A DNA stretch of 44,781 nucleotides from assembly GCA_025937895.1 (NCBI GenBank), contig JAICQL010000039.1, positions 1 to 44,781 of the forward strand. Reading direction: 5' to 3'. The position numbers and the translations under genes were made by a program. Under the pieces are notes generated by a model that was not told the DNA's origin, did no database searches, and saw only the letters and a program-made list of their open reading frames with translations. The stretch is from Polyangiaceae bacterium (GTDB lineage: Bacteria; Myxococcota_A; Polyangia; Polyangiales; Polyangiaceae). Within the stretch, counting starts at the first letter, position 1. Each line of letters starts with the position of its first letter. Shown here piece by piece: positions 36,058 to 44,355 of the stretch.

Positions 36058-36242
36058 ATGCGCTCGCCAGGGCGTCCGTTCCAGGCCAGCCCAAAGCTGG
36101 CAGCGGACGTCTGCGGTGAGCTTGTCGGAGGCCCTGTCCTCCTCGGTCCAGCTGCTCCCGAAGGCTCCGCCAGACTTGGCAAGCAATTGCTAGCGGCAGA
36201 ACGCTCGCTCCGAGCTACGCCCATCTTCCTGATGGGCCAACC

Positions 36243-36430
36243 TCAGAGCGTGTAGGGCACGTACGAAGCGGTAGCGGGCCGGCGGAAAGTCTCTGATGTT
36301 GCGCGTTGCCAGACGCAGGCCGTGTTGCCTGGCGGCGGCTGCTTGCAATGCGTCCGGTAGCTTCCAGCGATGCTCACGACGCAGCTGAGCGGCCAGATCC
36401 GCGACGGGACCATCGAAGGCCCCACGCCAC
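36243..36430 (-). pseudogene. Remnant of a PIN-domain (VapC-like) toxin
   Basis: Only the C-terminal part of a PIN-domain RNase is readable: DLAAQLRREHRWKLPDALQA, then ARQHGLRLATRNIRDFPP, with the acidic residues of LPDAL and TRN..DF preserved. The natural end is split over two frames. RYRFVRALHAL lies in the main frame, whereas the adjacent frame gives YVPYTL and a stop at 36243; dropping one base after FV would restore FV-VPYTL. The N-terminal half with the first catalytic Asp is not found upstream. VapC toxins cut tRNA or mRNA and are paired with an antitoxin, which is also missing. Decay is likely. Confidence 0.6.
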
Positions 36431-36764
36431 GAAACGTCGACAGCCACGCCAGCAGGATCCGCGCCGCTTCGCGCCGTGTAGCGCCGGCGTCGGGGGCCCT
36501 GGCGATGGCGCTGCCGGCCTCGGCAAAGGCGCCGCCGAGCATCGACTTCGCAAGGCCGAGCGCTGGGCTCGTCCCACGCGCGCTGAGCTCGATCATCAAC
36601 GGCTTCGAGCCGCCGAGCATCGCGAGCTGGCTGGACGACAAGGACCCGGAGATTCGCGCCGCAGGTTTCGAGCCAGGACCACACCTGTCGCTTGCGGATG
36701 GTTTCGCCACGGCCATCCTCGCGACGCCGGCACGCCACGCCTAGCACTGCCATGAGAATTGGGA
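36431..36764. other. Stretch without a convincing gene
   Basis: Between the toxin remnant and the IS110 fragment all frames contain open stretches, but none has family resemblance or a ribosome-binding site. One minus frame (about 36716 down to 36440) has a coding-like composition and may be the decayed 5' half of the toxin or its antitoxin. Confidence 0.4.
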
Positions 36765-37540
36765 CTATCCTGCCGCTAGCGGCTCGACGCCTTCGACATC
36801 GGGACCGCGGGCCGCGAGCCTGACGTCGTAACCGAGGCGCTCGAGCCGTCGGACTAGGTTGGCCGCCGTTCGCTCCGAGTCGACTTTGTCCAGGTAGGCC
36901 GTGCCCAGATCGCGATACTCGGCGCCGGTGCCGAGGATCACATATGCCGCGTTGAGGATCTTGTGGGCGATTGCTACTGCAGCCCGCAGATAGCCGCAGC
37001 GGGCCTTGAGACGGAAGAATTTGTCTTTGAGGTAGGTGTTCTTCGTGCGCGATGCACCGTGAGCAGCTTCGACGAGAGCTGTCATGAGGTGGACGTTTCC
37101 CTTACGGGTGTCGGTCCGCTTCCGTTTGCCTGCACTCTCGTTGTTGCCTGGGCATACGCCAGCCCATGCAGCAAGGTGGGCCTTGCTCTTGAAGACGCTC
37201 ATGTCGACTCCAAGCTCAGCGATCATTACTGCCGCAAGCACGCGATCCACCCCAGGGATCGTCGCGAGTCGCCGATGATGATCGCGATACGGGGTGAGCT
37301 TGTCATCGATGCGCGCGTCGAGCTTGCCAATGTGCTCATCGAGCTGCTCCAGACGGGAGAGTTGCATTTCGAGCACGAAACGATGGTGCTCTTCGACCTT
37401 TCCTTCGAGCGCGAGCTCGAGGGCAGGCCAGTTTCTGGCGCATACGCTTCTTTGCGAACTGCGCCATCGCAGCGGGCCTTGCGTCGCCGCGGAGGAGTGC
37501 CTTGAGCATGGCCATCCCCGCCCGAGCCGAATCAGGCATG
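36765..37540 (-). mobile_element. IS110-family transposase, truncated and frameshifted
   Basis: The C-terminal transposase_20 domain of an IS110/IS116/IS902 element is intact: IPGVDRVLAAVMIAELGVD, HLAAWAGVCPGNNESAGKR, KGNVHLMTALVEAAHGASR and the tail AYLDKVDSERTAANLVRRL. Upstream, one extra G at about 37428 shifts the frame: [20 protein letters not shown]...RQKL continues in one frame and PALELALEGKVEEHHRF in the next. The N-terminal DEDD catalytic domain is missing; the sequence switches to an IS3 fragment near 37540. The element is therefore inactive. Confidence 0.85.
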
Positions 37541-38066
37541 GTGTGGCGATATCACGTACGTCTGGACGCGAAGCGGATGGGCATTCCTGGCGCTGCTGGT
37601 GGACCTCTGCACGCGACGCATCACGGGTTGGTCGGTGAGCGAGCACTGCGACACGGCGCTCGCGCTGTCTGCCCTTTCCGATGCCGTGGCAAGGCATCGA
37701 CCATCGGCTGGGCTCGTGCACCATACGGACCGCGGCTCGACGTACACGGCTGGTGACTATCGCAGGGCGCTCAAGGACTACGAGATGGTTGCGAGCATGA
37801 GCGGCAAGGGCAACTGCTGGGACAACGCGGTGGGAGCGTCCACGATCGGCACTATCAAGACCGAGGCTCTCGGCGACTACGTGCCAGCGGACATTCACGA
37901 ACTCCGCCGAATCCTCTTCGGCTACATCGAGGGCTTCTACAATCAACGCCGACTGCACTCCACTCTCGACTACAGATCCCCTGTCGAAAAAGAAACGGGG
38001 GAACCTCCCTGCGGGAAAAATTCCCGGACCTACCCGAGCAGCCCGACACCGAGACGGTGTTCCTGA
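37540..38066 (+). mobile_element. IS3-family OrfB (integrase) fragment
   Basis: The frame reads [20 protein letters not shown] and [12 protein letters not shown] from about 37545 and continues to [46 protein letters not shown] and TLDYRSPVE, the C-terminal two-thirds of an IS3 DDE integrase. DDE residues visible: the Asp of HHTDRG and the Glu after IKTEALGDY. The first catalytic Asp (LVDLCTRR) is present, but the N-terminal helices and OrfA are absent. The tail after SPVEKETG is not family-like, so the 3' end is also altered. It directly abuts the IS110 fragment on the opposite strand. Confidence 0.82.
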
Positions 38067-38094
38067 GGCTGCGCGAGCTGCGCAACAGCTGGTG
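38005..38094 (+). pseudogene. Short remnant of an unknown ORF end
   Basis: Overlapping the last part of the IS3 frame in another frame is a coding-like tail, [19 protein letters not shown] then RLRELRNSW and a stop (TGA near 38092). It has no start. It may be the end of a gene cut by the insertion, or an alternative end of the element itself. The family is not recognised. Confidence 0.3.
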
Positions 38095-38151
38095 ACGCAA
38101 GCGCTCGGACTACACCGAAGCACGGCATCGATGAATGGCCGCAGCGCGGCG

Positions 38152-38183
38152 TTGCGCAAGGGCGAGCCTTCGCCCTTGCGCAA
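38152..38183. repeat. Perfect 14-bp inverted repeat
   Basis: TTGCGCAAGGGCGA (38152-38165) and TCGCCCTTGCGCAA (38170-38183) pair without mismatch around GCCT. The hairpin lies between the IS3 fragment and the stop of a lipoprotein gene on the minus strand, so it could terminate that gene or be an extragenic palindrome. No T run follows. Confidence 0.65.
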
Positions 38184-38206
38184 TTCGCAGAGTGAGAGCG
38201 CCGGCG

Positions 38207-39394
38207 CTAGTTACAACCGACGCGCTCCGAACCGGCAGCGACGTCATCGATCCAGACGCCCGTTGTTCCGCCCTGCAGCCCCATGCTCCCAAGGAAGACG
38301 ACGGGCGACGCAGGCTGCGCCGGTACTCCACCATCTCCGTTGGGCAGGTTCGCGGCTTCTACGCCATCGATCCAAAGGCGTGCCGAGCGGGTCGCATTGT
38401 CGATCTGCATTTCCGCGCAAAACCAGGTGTCGGGCACCAGTGTGACGCACGTCGGGCAGTTGCCGGAGGTCGCGCCATTGGGCCGCACTGCGTCTCCTTG
38501 GCTTACGTTGACCGTTGCCAAGCTCGGGCTCCACAGTCGCAGGCGCACCTCGTTGTTTTGATCAGCGCCGACGCCAATCAACACAGGGCCTTGCGGAACG
38601 CTATCGAGCCGCAGCCAAGCACGGATGAAGTAGCTCTGCTCAGGCAGGCTTGCGACGATGCCGTTCCGAGACCCGGAGCCCAACACCCGCAACGCCTGGC
38701 CTCCGCTGCGAGCCATGGCTGCGCTCACCTGCACGTTAGCGCTCGTATCCCGCGGCGCGTATGCGTCGATCACCTGCCACAAGTCAGCATTCGGTGACGA
38801 ACCCGCAGCAACGTCCTCGAACCCGTCGCAAAAAAACAGCCCTGGGCAATTCGTATCGGAAGGGGGCGTCGTGACGGGCGGCGCCGGCATGGCTGGGGGA
38901 GGCACCATAGGGGTCGGCATCGCAGTGGGCGGAGGTGCCACGGGCGGCAGCATGGCAGGTGGATCGGTCATCGACGCACCACCGGCCCCCGCACTGGGTG
39001 CAGGCACTGCGCTGCTGCCGGCTGCGCCGTTGCTGGCAGGCGCGGCGCCGTTGCTGGCGGGCGCTCCGACGTTGCCGGCCTGCATCTGCCCGCTTCCCGA
39101 GGGTGGGCTCAATGCTGCGTTGCTGCCTGGAGATTCCGAAGGCGATGAGCTACCCGAGCTCCCGCCGGCACCTGGAGCTGACGGCCCGTTCCCCTGAGCG
39201 GGCTGCAAGCCACCTGCAGCGGTCATTGGAGCAACTCCTGGTGCACCAAGGCCTCCACTATACGCCGGCGGGCCCTCATCCTCTGAGTCGGCGGAGATGG
39301 GAGCGCTGCACCCCAGCAAGCCGAAAAACACGGCACAGGTGAGACGGAGCGCGTTGGCACGCGACGCAAGGACTCGAGTAGAAATGGACAGCAT
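38207..39394 (-). CDS. Lipoprotein with linker and lectin-like C-terminal domain
   Basis: A 395-residue predicted lipoprotein from the ATG at 39394. The signal peptide AVFFGLLGC gives Cys29 as lipid site. Residues 30-190 are a Ser/Gly/Pro/Ala-rich low-complexity linker, repetitive in PPAM/PPTAM blocks near its end. The C-terminal domain (about 195-395) starts CPGLFFCDGFEDVAAGSSPN and contains YFIRAWLRLDS, ARLWIDGVEAANL and VWIDDVA, a LamG/concanavalin-like jelly-roll pattern common in myxobacterial surface proteins. It probably binds carbohydrate at the cell surface. It is intact although flanked by broken mobile elements. Confidence 0.75.
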   Translation of the reverse strand: MLSISTRVLASRANALRLTCAVFFGLLGCSAPISADSEDEGPPAYSGGLGAPGVAPMTAAGGLQPAQGNGPSAPGAGGSSGSSSPSESPGSNAALSPPSGSGQMQAGNVGAPASNGAAPASNGAAGSSAVPAPSAGAGGASMTDPPAMLPPVAPPPTAMPTPMVPPPAMPAPPVTTPPSDTNCPGLFFCDGFEDVAAGSSPNADLWQVIDAYAPRDTSANVQVSAAMARSGGQALRVLGSGSRNGIVASLPEQSYFIRAWLRLDSVPQGPVLIGVGADQNNEVRLRLWSPSLATVNVSQGDAVRPNGATSGNCPTCVTLVPDTWFCAEMQIDNATRSARLWIDGVEAANLPNGDGGVPAQPASPVVFLGSMGLQGGTTGVWIDDVAAGSERVGCN

Positions 39395-39484
39395 ATTGCG
39401 ACCCCGTTTATATCCGAACGGCCGACGCTTCACACGTGTGATGCGAGAGATCACGCCTACCGCCGCGTGCGTTGCACGGCTTCG

Positions 39485-40083
39485 CTACTTGCAGGCGCGC
39501 AGGCTGTCGTTAGGGGCACTGAGCGTGCACGAACCAGCAGTTAGTGTGCACTGCTGGTAAGTCCCTCGCTGTCCGCACGGCGGTGGCTCTCCTACCCAGA
39601 GGCTTTCGTTGCAGGAGAATCCGCACTCCCTAATGGTTGTAGTGCCTTGAACGGAATCGGTAAGGAGCCCGTCACAGTCGTAGTCAAATTCAGCCACGGT
39701 GTTGCAAACAGCCTGCCCCGCGATGAAAACATTTGTTTGACCTGGGAAAAACATTCCCGGCTTGAGTCTGCACTGCGTCACAGCAGTCGTCGCCAACGGC
39801 TGCAAATCGCCTGCCGTTGGCAACGAACACGGGCATCAGTCGCCCCGAAGCCTGCACTATGATTGTATCGCTCGCAGGCGCGGGACTGCATAGCAGCGTA
39901 TTCTGGACCGCGGGATTCCCGTGGCCATCGCCGTCCAAGTCTTCGAACCATGGGCGGCAGAAGCCCGATTGGCATTGCGATGCAACTGAGCAGGTTGGTC
40001 CAATGTCCAAGTGCCGATAGCTGCAGAGAGGCGAGGGCGGGGAAGGGCAGTAGGGAAGGAATAGCGCTCGGGCTCTGCGGGAG
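39485..40083 (-). pseudogene. Frameshifted Cys-rich secreted-protein remnant
   Basis: Two adjacent frames make one protein. The first reads DIGPTCSVASQCQSGFC, FEDLDGDGHGNP and VFVANGRRFAAVGDDCCDA. The second continues RLKPGMFFPGQTNVFIAGQA, EFDYDCDGLLTDS, ECGFSCNESLWVG and ends LRACK. One extra base near 39772 shifts the frame between DA and RLKPG. The calcium-binding-like DGDGHG and DYDCDG motifs and paired Cys are typical of secreted myxobacterial proteins. The N-terminal signal peptide is missing: the frame closes at a TAG near 40083. I read it as a decayed gene, although a sequencing error at the shift cannot be excluded. Confidence 0.62.
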
Positions 40084-40091
40084 GACTTCTC

Positions 40092-40994
40092 CTACCCGTG
40101 TGAGCTCCAGCGCCAATTCTTGGGGTCCCATGCTCCACTTGCATCGCCCAGCACCGGATCAAGGAATTCGCAGACAGCCTGTTCTAGCGCGTCGAGCGTG
40201 AGCCAGGGTAAGCCATCCTCATGTGCCATGCGCGTGTAGATCGGTCCCCAGCTCGCTGGCGGCCTGGGGATGCGCGCCGGGACAGTGTGGGTCTTTCGAA
40301 ACGCGAACGTCGTTTGAATCGCGTGGAGCAGCGACTGCGCGTCGAAAGCTCCGGTTCTGCCCAGCAGCGACAGGTCGGGCAGATCCTTCACGCGAGAGTT
40401 CTCGCGCGGCCGAGGTAGCGTGTACGCGTGTAGCTTCTCGGCAACGTGCGTCTCTCTGGGATAGACGCGGAACCTGCCTGGCTGCACATCGATGAACTCC
40501 AAGAACGTCGTCCCGTTGATGATCTCTGGTGCGGATGTCAGCACGTCGCCGAAGCCTGCATCAATGCCGAATCACATGCCGTAGAGGTTTCCCGCGAGCC
40601 TGGCTTCGCCAAGGAAACGTAGTCCTCCGTAGATGAGCCCATCGCCTTCGATGGTCGGATGCTCGGGATCTGGCACGACGAGAAAGGACAGGTGGTCACC
40701 AAGATCGCGCCGGCCGGCTCGCTGAAGCGCTTCGAGCAGTTGGTCGGGATCACCCGTCAGCCTCAGGTCCACGTCCCGCGTGGTTCTCGCGCGCTCGAGG
40801 CGGAACTCAAGGACGACCCCTCCCTTGAGCACGACCGCGTCCTTCAGCTCTTCGAAGACGCGAGCGAGAAACCGATCGAAGACGAGGATTTGTCGAAGGC
40901 GGCCCATGTCGACGCCCCTGTCGCGAGCCTCTCGACGGATGCGAGCCTCGAGTGCCTGCTTGAAGGCTTCGGGAGATGCGTAGCGCCGGGTCAT
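40092..40994 (-). pseudogene. abiEii: AbiEii toxin gene interrupted by an in-frame TGA
   Basis: A single 903-bp frame encoding an AbiEii-type nucleotidyltransferase toxin, interrupted by TGA at 40572-40574. The first 140 residues hold the catalytic region: VLKGGVVLEFRLE with TTRDVDLRL (the KGG...DxD motif). After the stop the same frame continues FGIDAGFGDVLTSAPEIING, VYPRETHVAEKLHAYT and SRVKDLPDLSLLG, the conserved second half. Without the stop the length would be about 299 residues, the usual family size. No frameshift is involved; a CGA to TGA transition is the simplest origin. The start is 3 bp from the antitoxin stop. The toxin is probably inactive. Confidence 0.82.
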
Positions 40995-40997
40995 CTG

Positions 40998-41591
40998 TCA
41001 GCTCGGATCCGTTGGGAGTCGGCGTGTACTCGTGCGGAACGCGCGCCGAACCTCGTCGCGTGTGAACAGTCCGCGCTTCATGCCTTGGTTCACTGCCTGC
41101 GTTACGAGATCGGGCGGAGAGTGGGCCGTCTTGCAATCGACGACAGTTCGCAGGGCGGTGGTGACTGGTAGAGGCCCCTTCCAGTCCGTTTCGTTCTCGG
41201 CGAGGTCCGCAAAGTGAAGCAGCAGGTTTTGGGGAACGCGAAGTCGTCGCCGCTGCCAGGCACTTGGCACTGTGAGGTGCTGTTGCGCGGGCAGCGCGTC
41301 GGACAGATCATGGAGGACGAGAGCTGTCTCATGGCTGAAGGTCCCAGCCCGATCGGACCACAGCCACTGCACCACGAGATCCTCGTGATCGCTGGGTGGA
41401 TAGTGCGCCAGGCGGAAGATGCCGCGGGCGACGCGCTCCACACGACCCTCCCGGACGTGGTACTCAAGCAAAGGCGGCGAGTATCCGGCGGCACGCGCCT
41501 GAGCGAGCTGGAAGTACCCCGCCTGCGCTGCGGCCAACTCGTACAGACTGGCCCAATTGGGCGCTTGCCCGTCCGAACGCTTCCGAGGCAC
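40998..41591 (-). CDS. abiEi: AbiEi antitoxin
   Basis: A 197-residue type IV antitoxin with a GTG start. The N-terminal winged helix (residues about 12-70: LYELAAAQAGYFQLAQARA, LLEYHVREGRVERVARGIFR) is the DNA-binding AbiEi_4 module. The following domain (FSHETALVLHDLSDALPAQ, TTALRTVVDCKTAHSP) is the AbiEi C-terminal fold. AbiEi proteins counter the toxin without direct contact and repress their own operon through inverted repeats upstream. A perfect 23-bp inverted repeat lies at -6 to -28 relative to the start. The gene is intact although its toxin partner has a nonsense codon. Confidence 0.88.
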   Translation of the reverse strand: MPRKRSDGQAPNWASLYELAAAQAGYFQLAQARAAGYSPPLLEYHVREGRVERVARGIFRLAHYPPSDHEDLVVQWLWSDRAGTFSHETALVLHDLSDALPAQQHLTVPSAWQRRRLRVPQNLLLHFADLAENETDWKGPLPVTTALRTVVDCKTAHSPPDLVTQAVNQGMKRGLFTRDEVRRAFRTSTRRLPTDPS

Positions 41592-41596
41592 ACATG

Positions 41597-41619
41597 AAGA
41601 TTAAAACCTATTTAATCTT
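41597..41619. promoter_or_regulatory. AbiEi operator candidate (perfect inverted repeat)
   Basis: AAGATTAAA (41597-41605) and TTTAATCTT (41611-41619) face each other across ACCTA. The AT-rich dyad sits immediately upstream of the abiEi GTG and overlaps a TAATCT -10-like hexamer on the minus strand, the position expected for autorepression. Confidence 0.7.
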
Positions 41620-41684
41620 TGTGCAATCCCCGGATGGCTCCAATGGCCCCGAATGGGCGCCGATTTTTCTCCCTACTGCCCGCG

Positions 41685-42022
41685 TCAAAGCCCAATACCC
41701 GCCGCCGCATTGTCGTCGAACAGCTCCGCATCGCGGATGTAGCGCCGCACCACGCTGACCGAGCGATGACCGGTCTGCTTCATGATGGAGCGCTCGCTCT
41801 TGCCGGCCTTGGCTGCCGCTGTGGCGAGGCCCCGGCGCGCAGCGAGTGGCCTGACAGCGGTGCGGGGTCGAAGCCAGCCTCCAGGGCCCCCTTCTTGATG
41901 ATGAGCGCCACGCTCTGGGCCGTCAGCCGCGACTCCAGGATCTTGCCGAAGCGGTTGACGGGGCGGAACAGTGGGCCCTTCGTGACCAGCGACAGGTCGA
42001 TCCCGTCTCGCAGCTCAGAGGA
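41685..42022 (-). pseudogene. Tyrosine recombinase remnant, frameshifted
   Basis: The C-terminal catalytic part of a phage-type integrase. The first frame has LRDGIDLSLVTKGPLFRPVN and ends GFDPAPLSGHSLRAG (the H-x-x-R box). After two surplus bases near 41830 the next frame gives LATAAAKAGKSERSIMKQTG, HRSVSVVRRYIRDAEL with the nucleophile Tyr in VVRRYIR, and a stop at 41685. The N-terminal core-binding domain is absent. The enzyme would have mobilised an island or plasmid; it is now inactive. Confidence 0.78.
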
Positions 42023-42202
42023 AGTCCAAACGCCTCCGGCTCCCCTGCCCCACGCCCCAGGTTTACGTAAAGTCCAATGTACGAAGCAGTCCCGCCCCCT
42101 CTCCGCCCCGGTTCAGAGCCACGCTGACCGAATCCAAAGCACACGTCTCCCGTCGGCGCCGCCTGGTTGGCAGCCACCCCCCAGCTCAGTCGTGGCGCGG
42201 AC
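42023..42202. other. Non-coding gap between integrase and transposase remnants
   Basis: About 180 bp with no coding character in any frame. It probably contains the junction between the integrase fragment and the terminal region of the IS91-type element. I see no clear terminal repeats. Confidence 0.35.
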
Positions 42203-43250
42203 TCAGTCGACCCAGTCCGGTGCCCGCGCCCGACCCAGTGGCGGCGGTTTCGCAGGCAAGTTCCGGCGCTGCAGCTCGCTCCGTGCCTGAACCGGATCTT
42301 CGATGACCTCGACGAAGCGCAGGCGCCCTCCGCAACCGGCACACTCGAGCGGATCGATGTCGAAGATTCGCTGGTAGAGCGTGGCCCACGCCAGCCGAGA
42401 CAGTCTGCGGAACCGGAGCTCCTCGGCGGCGCCGTGCGGCGCGGCGGCGGGGCTGCGTTGCGGCGGCGCGGGTGCAACGGTGGCAGCCGCGGCGGAGGGG
42501 CCTCGGGACGCGTCCGGCGGCACGCAGTGCAACACGGGGCACGGGGTGTTTGGGCGCTCCGTCGTGCTCGATGTGGTACCGTCGGCGTCTGCGCACGGAC
42601 CATCCGACTCGCCTTCAGCGGTGGCTGCAGGCGCTCGAGACCAGTGGTGACGAGGAGGCTGCTCGGGCGCCATGGGCACGACGAGGCTGCGCCAGCGGCT
42701 GTGCGGAGCCCATGCTCCGTAGAAGCGCACCAGCGGCTGCCGCGGTGGGGGCACGAGCGCCGCAAGGCGTGCCAAAAACTGCATCGGCGTCATCACCCGT
42801 GCCTGGTCGGTGTCTTTGATGCGGTAGCTGATCCGGCCATCCTCGAGCAGGGACAGGCGCTCGAGGGCGAGCGGCGGGCGCGCACAGTAGCGGAGCAGGC
42901 GTTCGCGCGCGGCGGGCAGCCCTGCGGGTACGCTGACTCCTGCGTGAAGATTGAATTTCAGGTGCTCCGCCACGAGGCCCTTGCTCGGCTTGGGCAACAG
43001 GCGACCTCGGGTCCGGTGCCGGCTCTGCTCGCTCGGACCGTGCTCGGCCCAGCGCTGCAGCTCACCTACCCCCAGGCTGCCTTGCAGACAACGCAGCCAC
43101 GGCGAGCCAGCCTCCGCGTCCTCGCTGGGGTCCTGCCCTCCTGCTTCCTCGCGAACGTAGCCGTGCTGCTCGAGCCAACGCACCGAGCGGAGCGCGACGG
43201 TCGTGCGACGGGGGAGGCCGTCGTGGGGAGGCCGTCGAAGGACCTTCTGC
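42203..43250 (-). pseudogene. IS91-type transposase, N-terminally truncated
   Basis: The readable frame contains VRWLEQHGYVREEAGGQDPS, FNLHAGVSVPAG, RERLLRYCARPPLALERLSL, LEDGRISYRIKD, MTPMQFLARLAALVPPPR, VRFYGAWAPHSRWR and, after a Pro/Ala-rich linker, LAWATLYQRIFDIDPLECAG with CGGRLRFVEVIED at the end. This is the C-terminal two-thirds of IS91/ISCR-like transposases. The N-terminal zinc finger is not present, and the frame loses resemblance before about 43250. The element cannot be active as it stands. Confidence 0.8.
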
Positions 43251-43388
43251 GCTGGCTGAAAGCCTCCGGCGCCATTCTGCGCAGCGAGGATCTGTTCGCC
43301 GCCAGTGAGCCACCGCATGACGGGCCGTTCGCGAGCGGCTACTTCTACTCCAGCGCCTGGCTGCCCGAGCGCCAGAGACACGCACTGC

Positions 43389-43967
43389 TCATTGGTCGGA
43401 CGCGGCGACGCGCCGCCAGAGGGCTGCCAGCTCGAGCTCGATGGCATCAAAGGGCTCGGCGCGAATCACGTCATCATCCTTCCAGGCGCCGAGCAGCACC
43501 CAGCGCCCCGACTCCAGGCGGAAGACCTCGAGCGTGCGCTGCAAGGGATCGACTAGCCAGCTCCAGCGCACCTGCTCGCGAGCGTAGATACGCAGCTTGT
43601 CACTGCGATCAAACTTGGAAGTACGCGGGCTGAGCACCTCACAGATCCAGTCCGGGGCCAGGGTCAGGTAGGCTACGTCACCGTGTGACGCCAACCGCTC
43701 CACGCGCCAGCCAGCCAGGTCGGGCACGATGATGTCAGCACCCAGGTGCAGCTCTGGCTCATCCAGGATGAGCCAGCCGCCAGGGCCGCCTTTGCCCCGA
43801 TCGAAGGGCGGACCCAGCTCATAGCCGAGGGCACTCGCCACCGCCGCATGGGGGAAGGCCGGGCGTGGATGTAGTCGCAGCTCCCCATCGATCACCTCTG
43901 CGATCACCCCCTCGGGCGCAGCCAGAACATCTGCATAGGAAGCCGGCTTTTTTGCGGGTTGGGACAC
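43389..43967 (-). CDS. Uma2-family (DUF820) endonuclease-like protein
   Basis: About 192 residues from the GTG at 43967, which has GAGG upstream; a TTG ten codons earlier is possible. The PD-(D/E)xK-like Uma2 fold is recognisable: YADVLAAPEGVIAEVIDGEL, FPHAAVASALGYELGPPF, WLILDEPELHLGADIIVPDLAGW with Asp, and DWICEVLSPRTSKFDRSDKL with Glu and Lys, ending YAREQVRWSWLVDP. Many such genes occur in multicellular bacteria, often in mobile or accessory DNA; activity has rarely been shown. It is intact and lies at the edge of the decayed island. Confidence 0.85.
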   Translation of the reverse strand: MSQPAKKPASYADVLAAPEGVIAEVIDGELRLHPRPAFPHAAVASALGYELGPPFDRGKGGPGGWLILDEPELHLGADIIVPDLAGWRVERLASHGDVAYLTLAPDWICEVLSPRTSKFDRSDKLRIYAREQVRWSWLVDPLQRTLEVFRLESGRWVLLGAWKDDDVIRAEPFDAIELELAALWRRVAASDQ

Positions 43968-44084
43968 TCGGATTTTCCTCGGCAACGCCTTCGGCAATGC
44001 GAAGCGCGGGTGGCGCCGCGCCGCAGCGCCTCGATTCTGCGCAGTATAGCCGGGACGAGAGGCGAGCCTCGCCCTCTCGAGCGG

Positions 44085-44355
44085 CTATAGGCCAGGAAGC
44101 CGGTACTTGCATGCTGGCGGCTGCACGTCCGGCGCGATGGCGCCCAGCGACTGGTATCGCCGCAGCCGATCTCGGTGCACAGGTTGGACAGGTGAACGGG
44201 TGCGGCCCGGCAGCGCCGTCTGGTTGCAGGCGCGGTTGCTCTTGTCCTTGAAGCTCGCGTGCCAGCTGCGCGCGGACCAGCTCACGGGTCTGGCCGAAGC
44301 GCAGCTCGACGTTGCCGCGGGTGATGTCTTCACGAGGGCTGAGGAGCCAGCTCAT
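44085..44355 (-). other. Possible broken small ORF coupled to the DUF1428 gene
   Basis: A frame starting at 44355 (ATGA overlap with the stop of the DUF1428 gene) reads MSWLLSPREDITRGNVELRF then GQTRELVRAQLARELQG, which has coding character. Beyond residue ~40 this frame loses it, while the adjacent frame (stop at 44085) reads VHRDRLRRYQSLGAI and APDVQPPACKYRLPGL. A frameshift near 44240 would join them. I cannot name a family; it could be a real short gene with an error or a remnant. Confidence 0.35.

Noticed and set aside
40572..40574. TGA as a recoded or selenocysteine codon in AbiEii
   Set aside because: AbiEii has no selenoprotein members, the position is not catalytic, and no supporting downstream hairpin is evident; a nonsense mutation is simpler.
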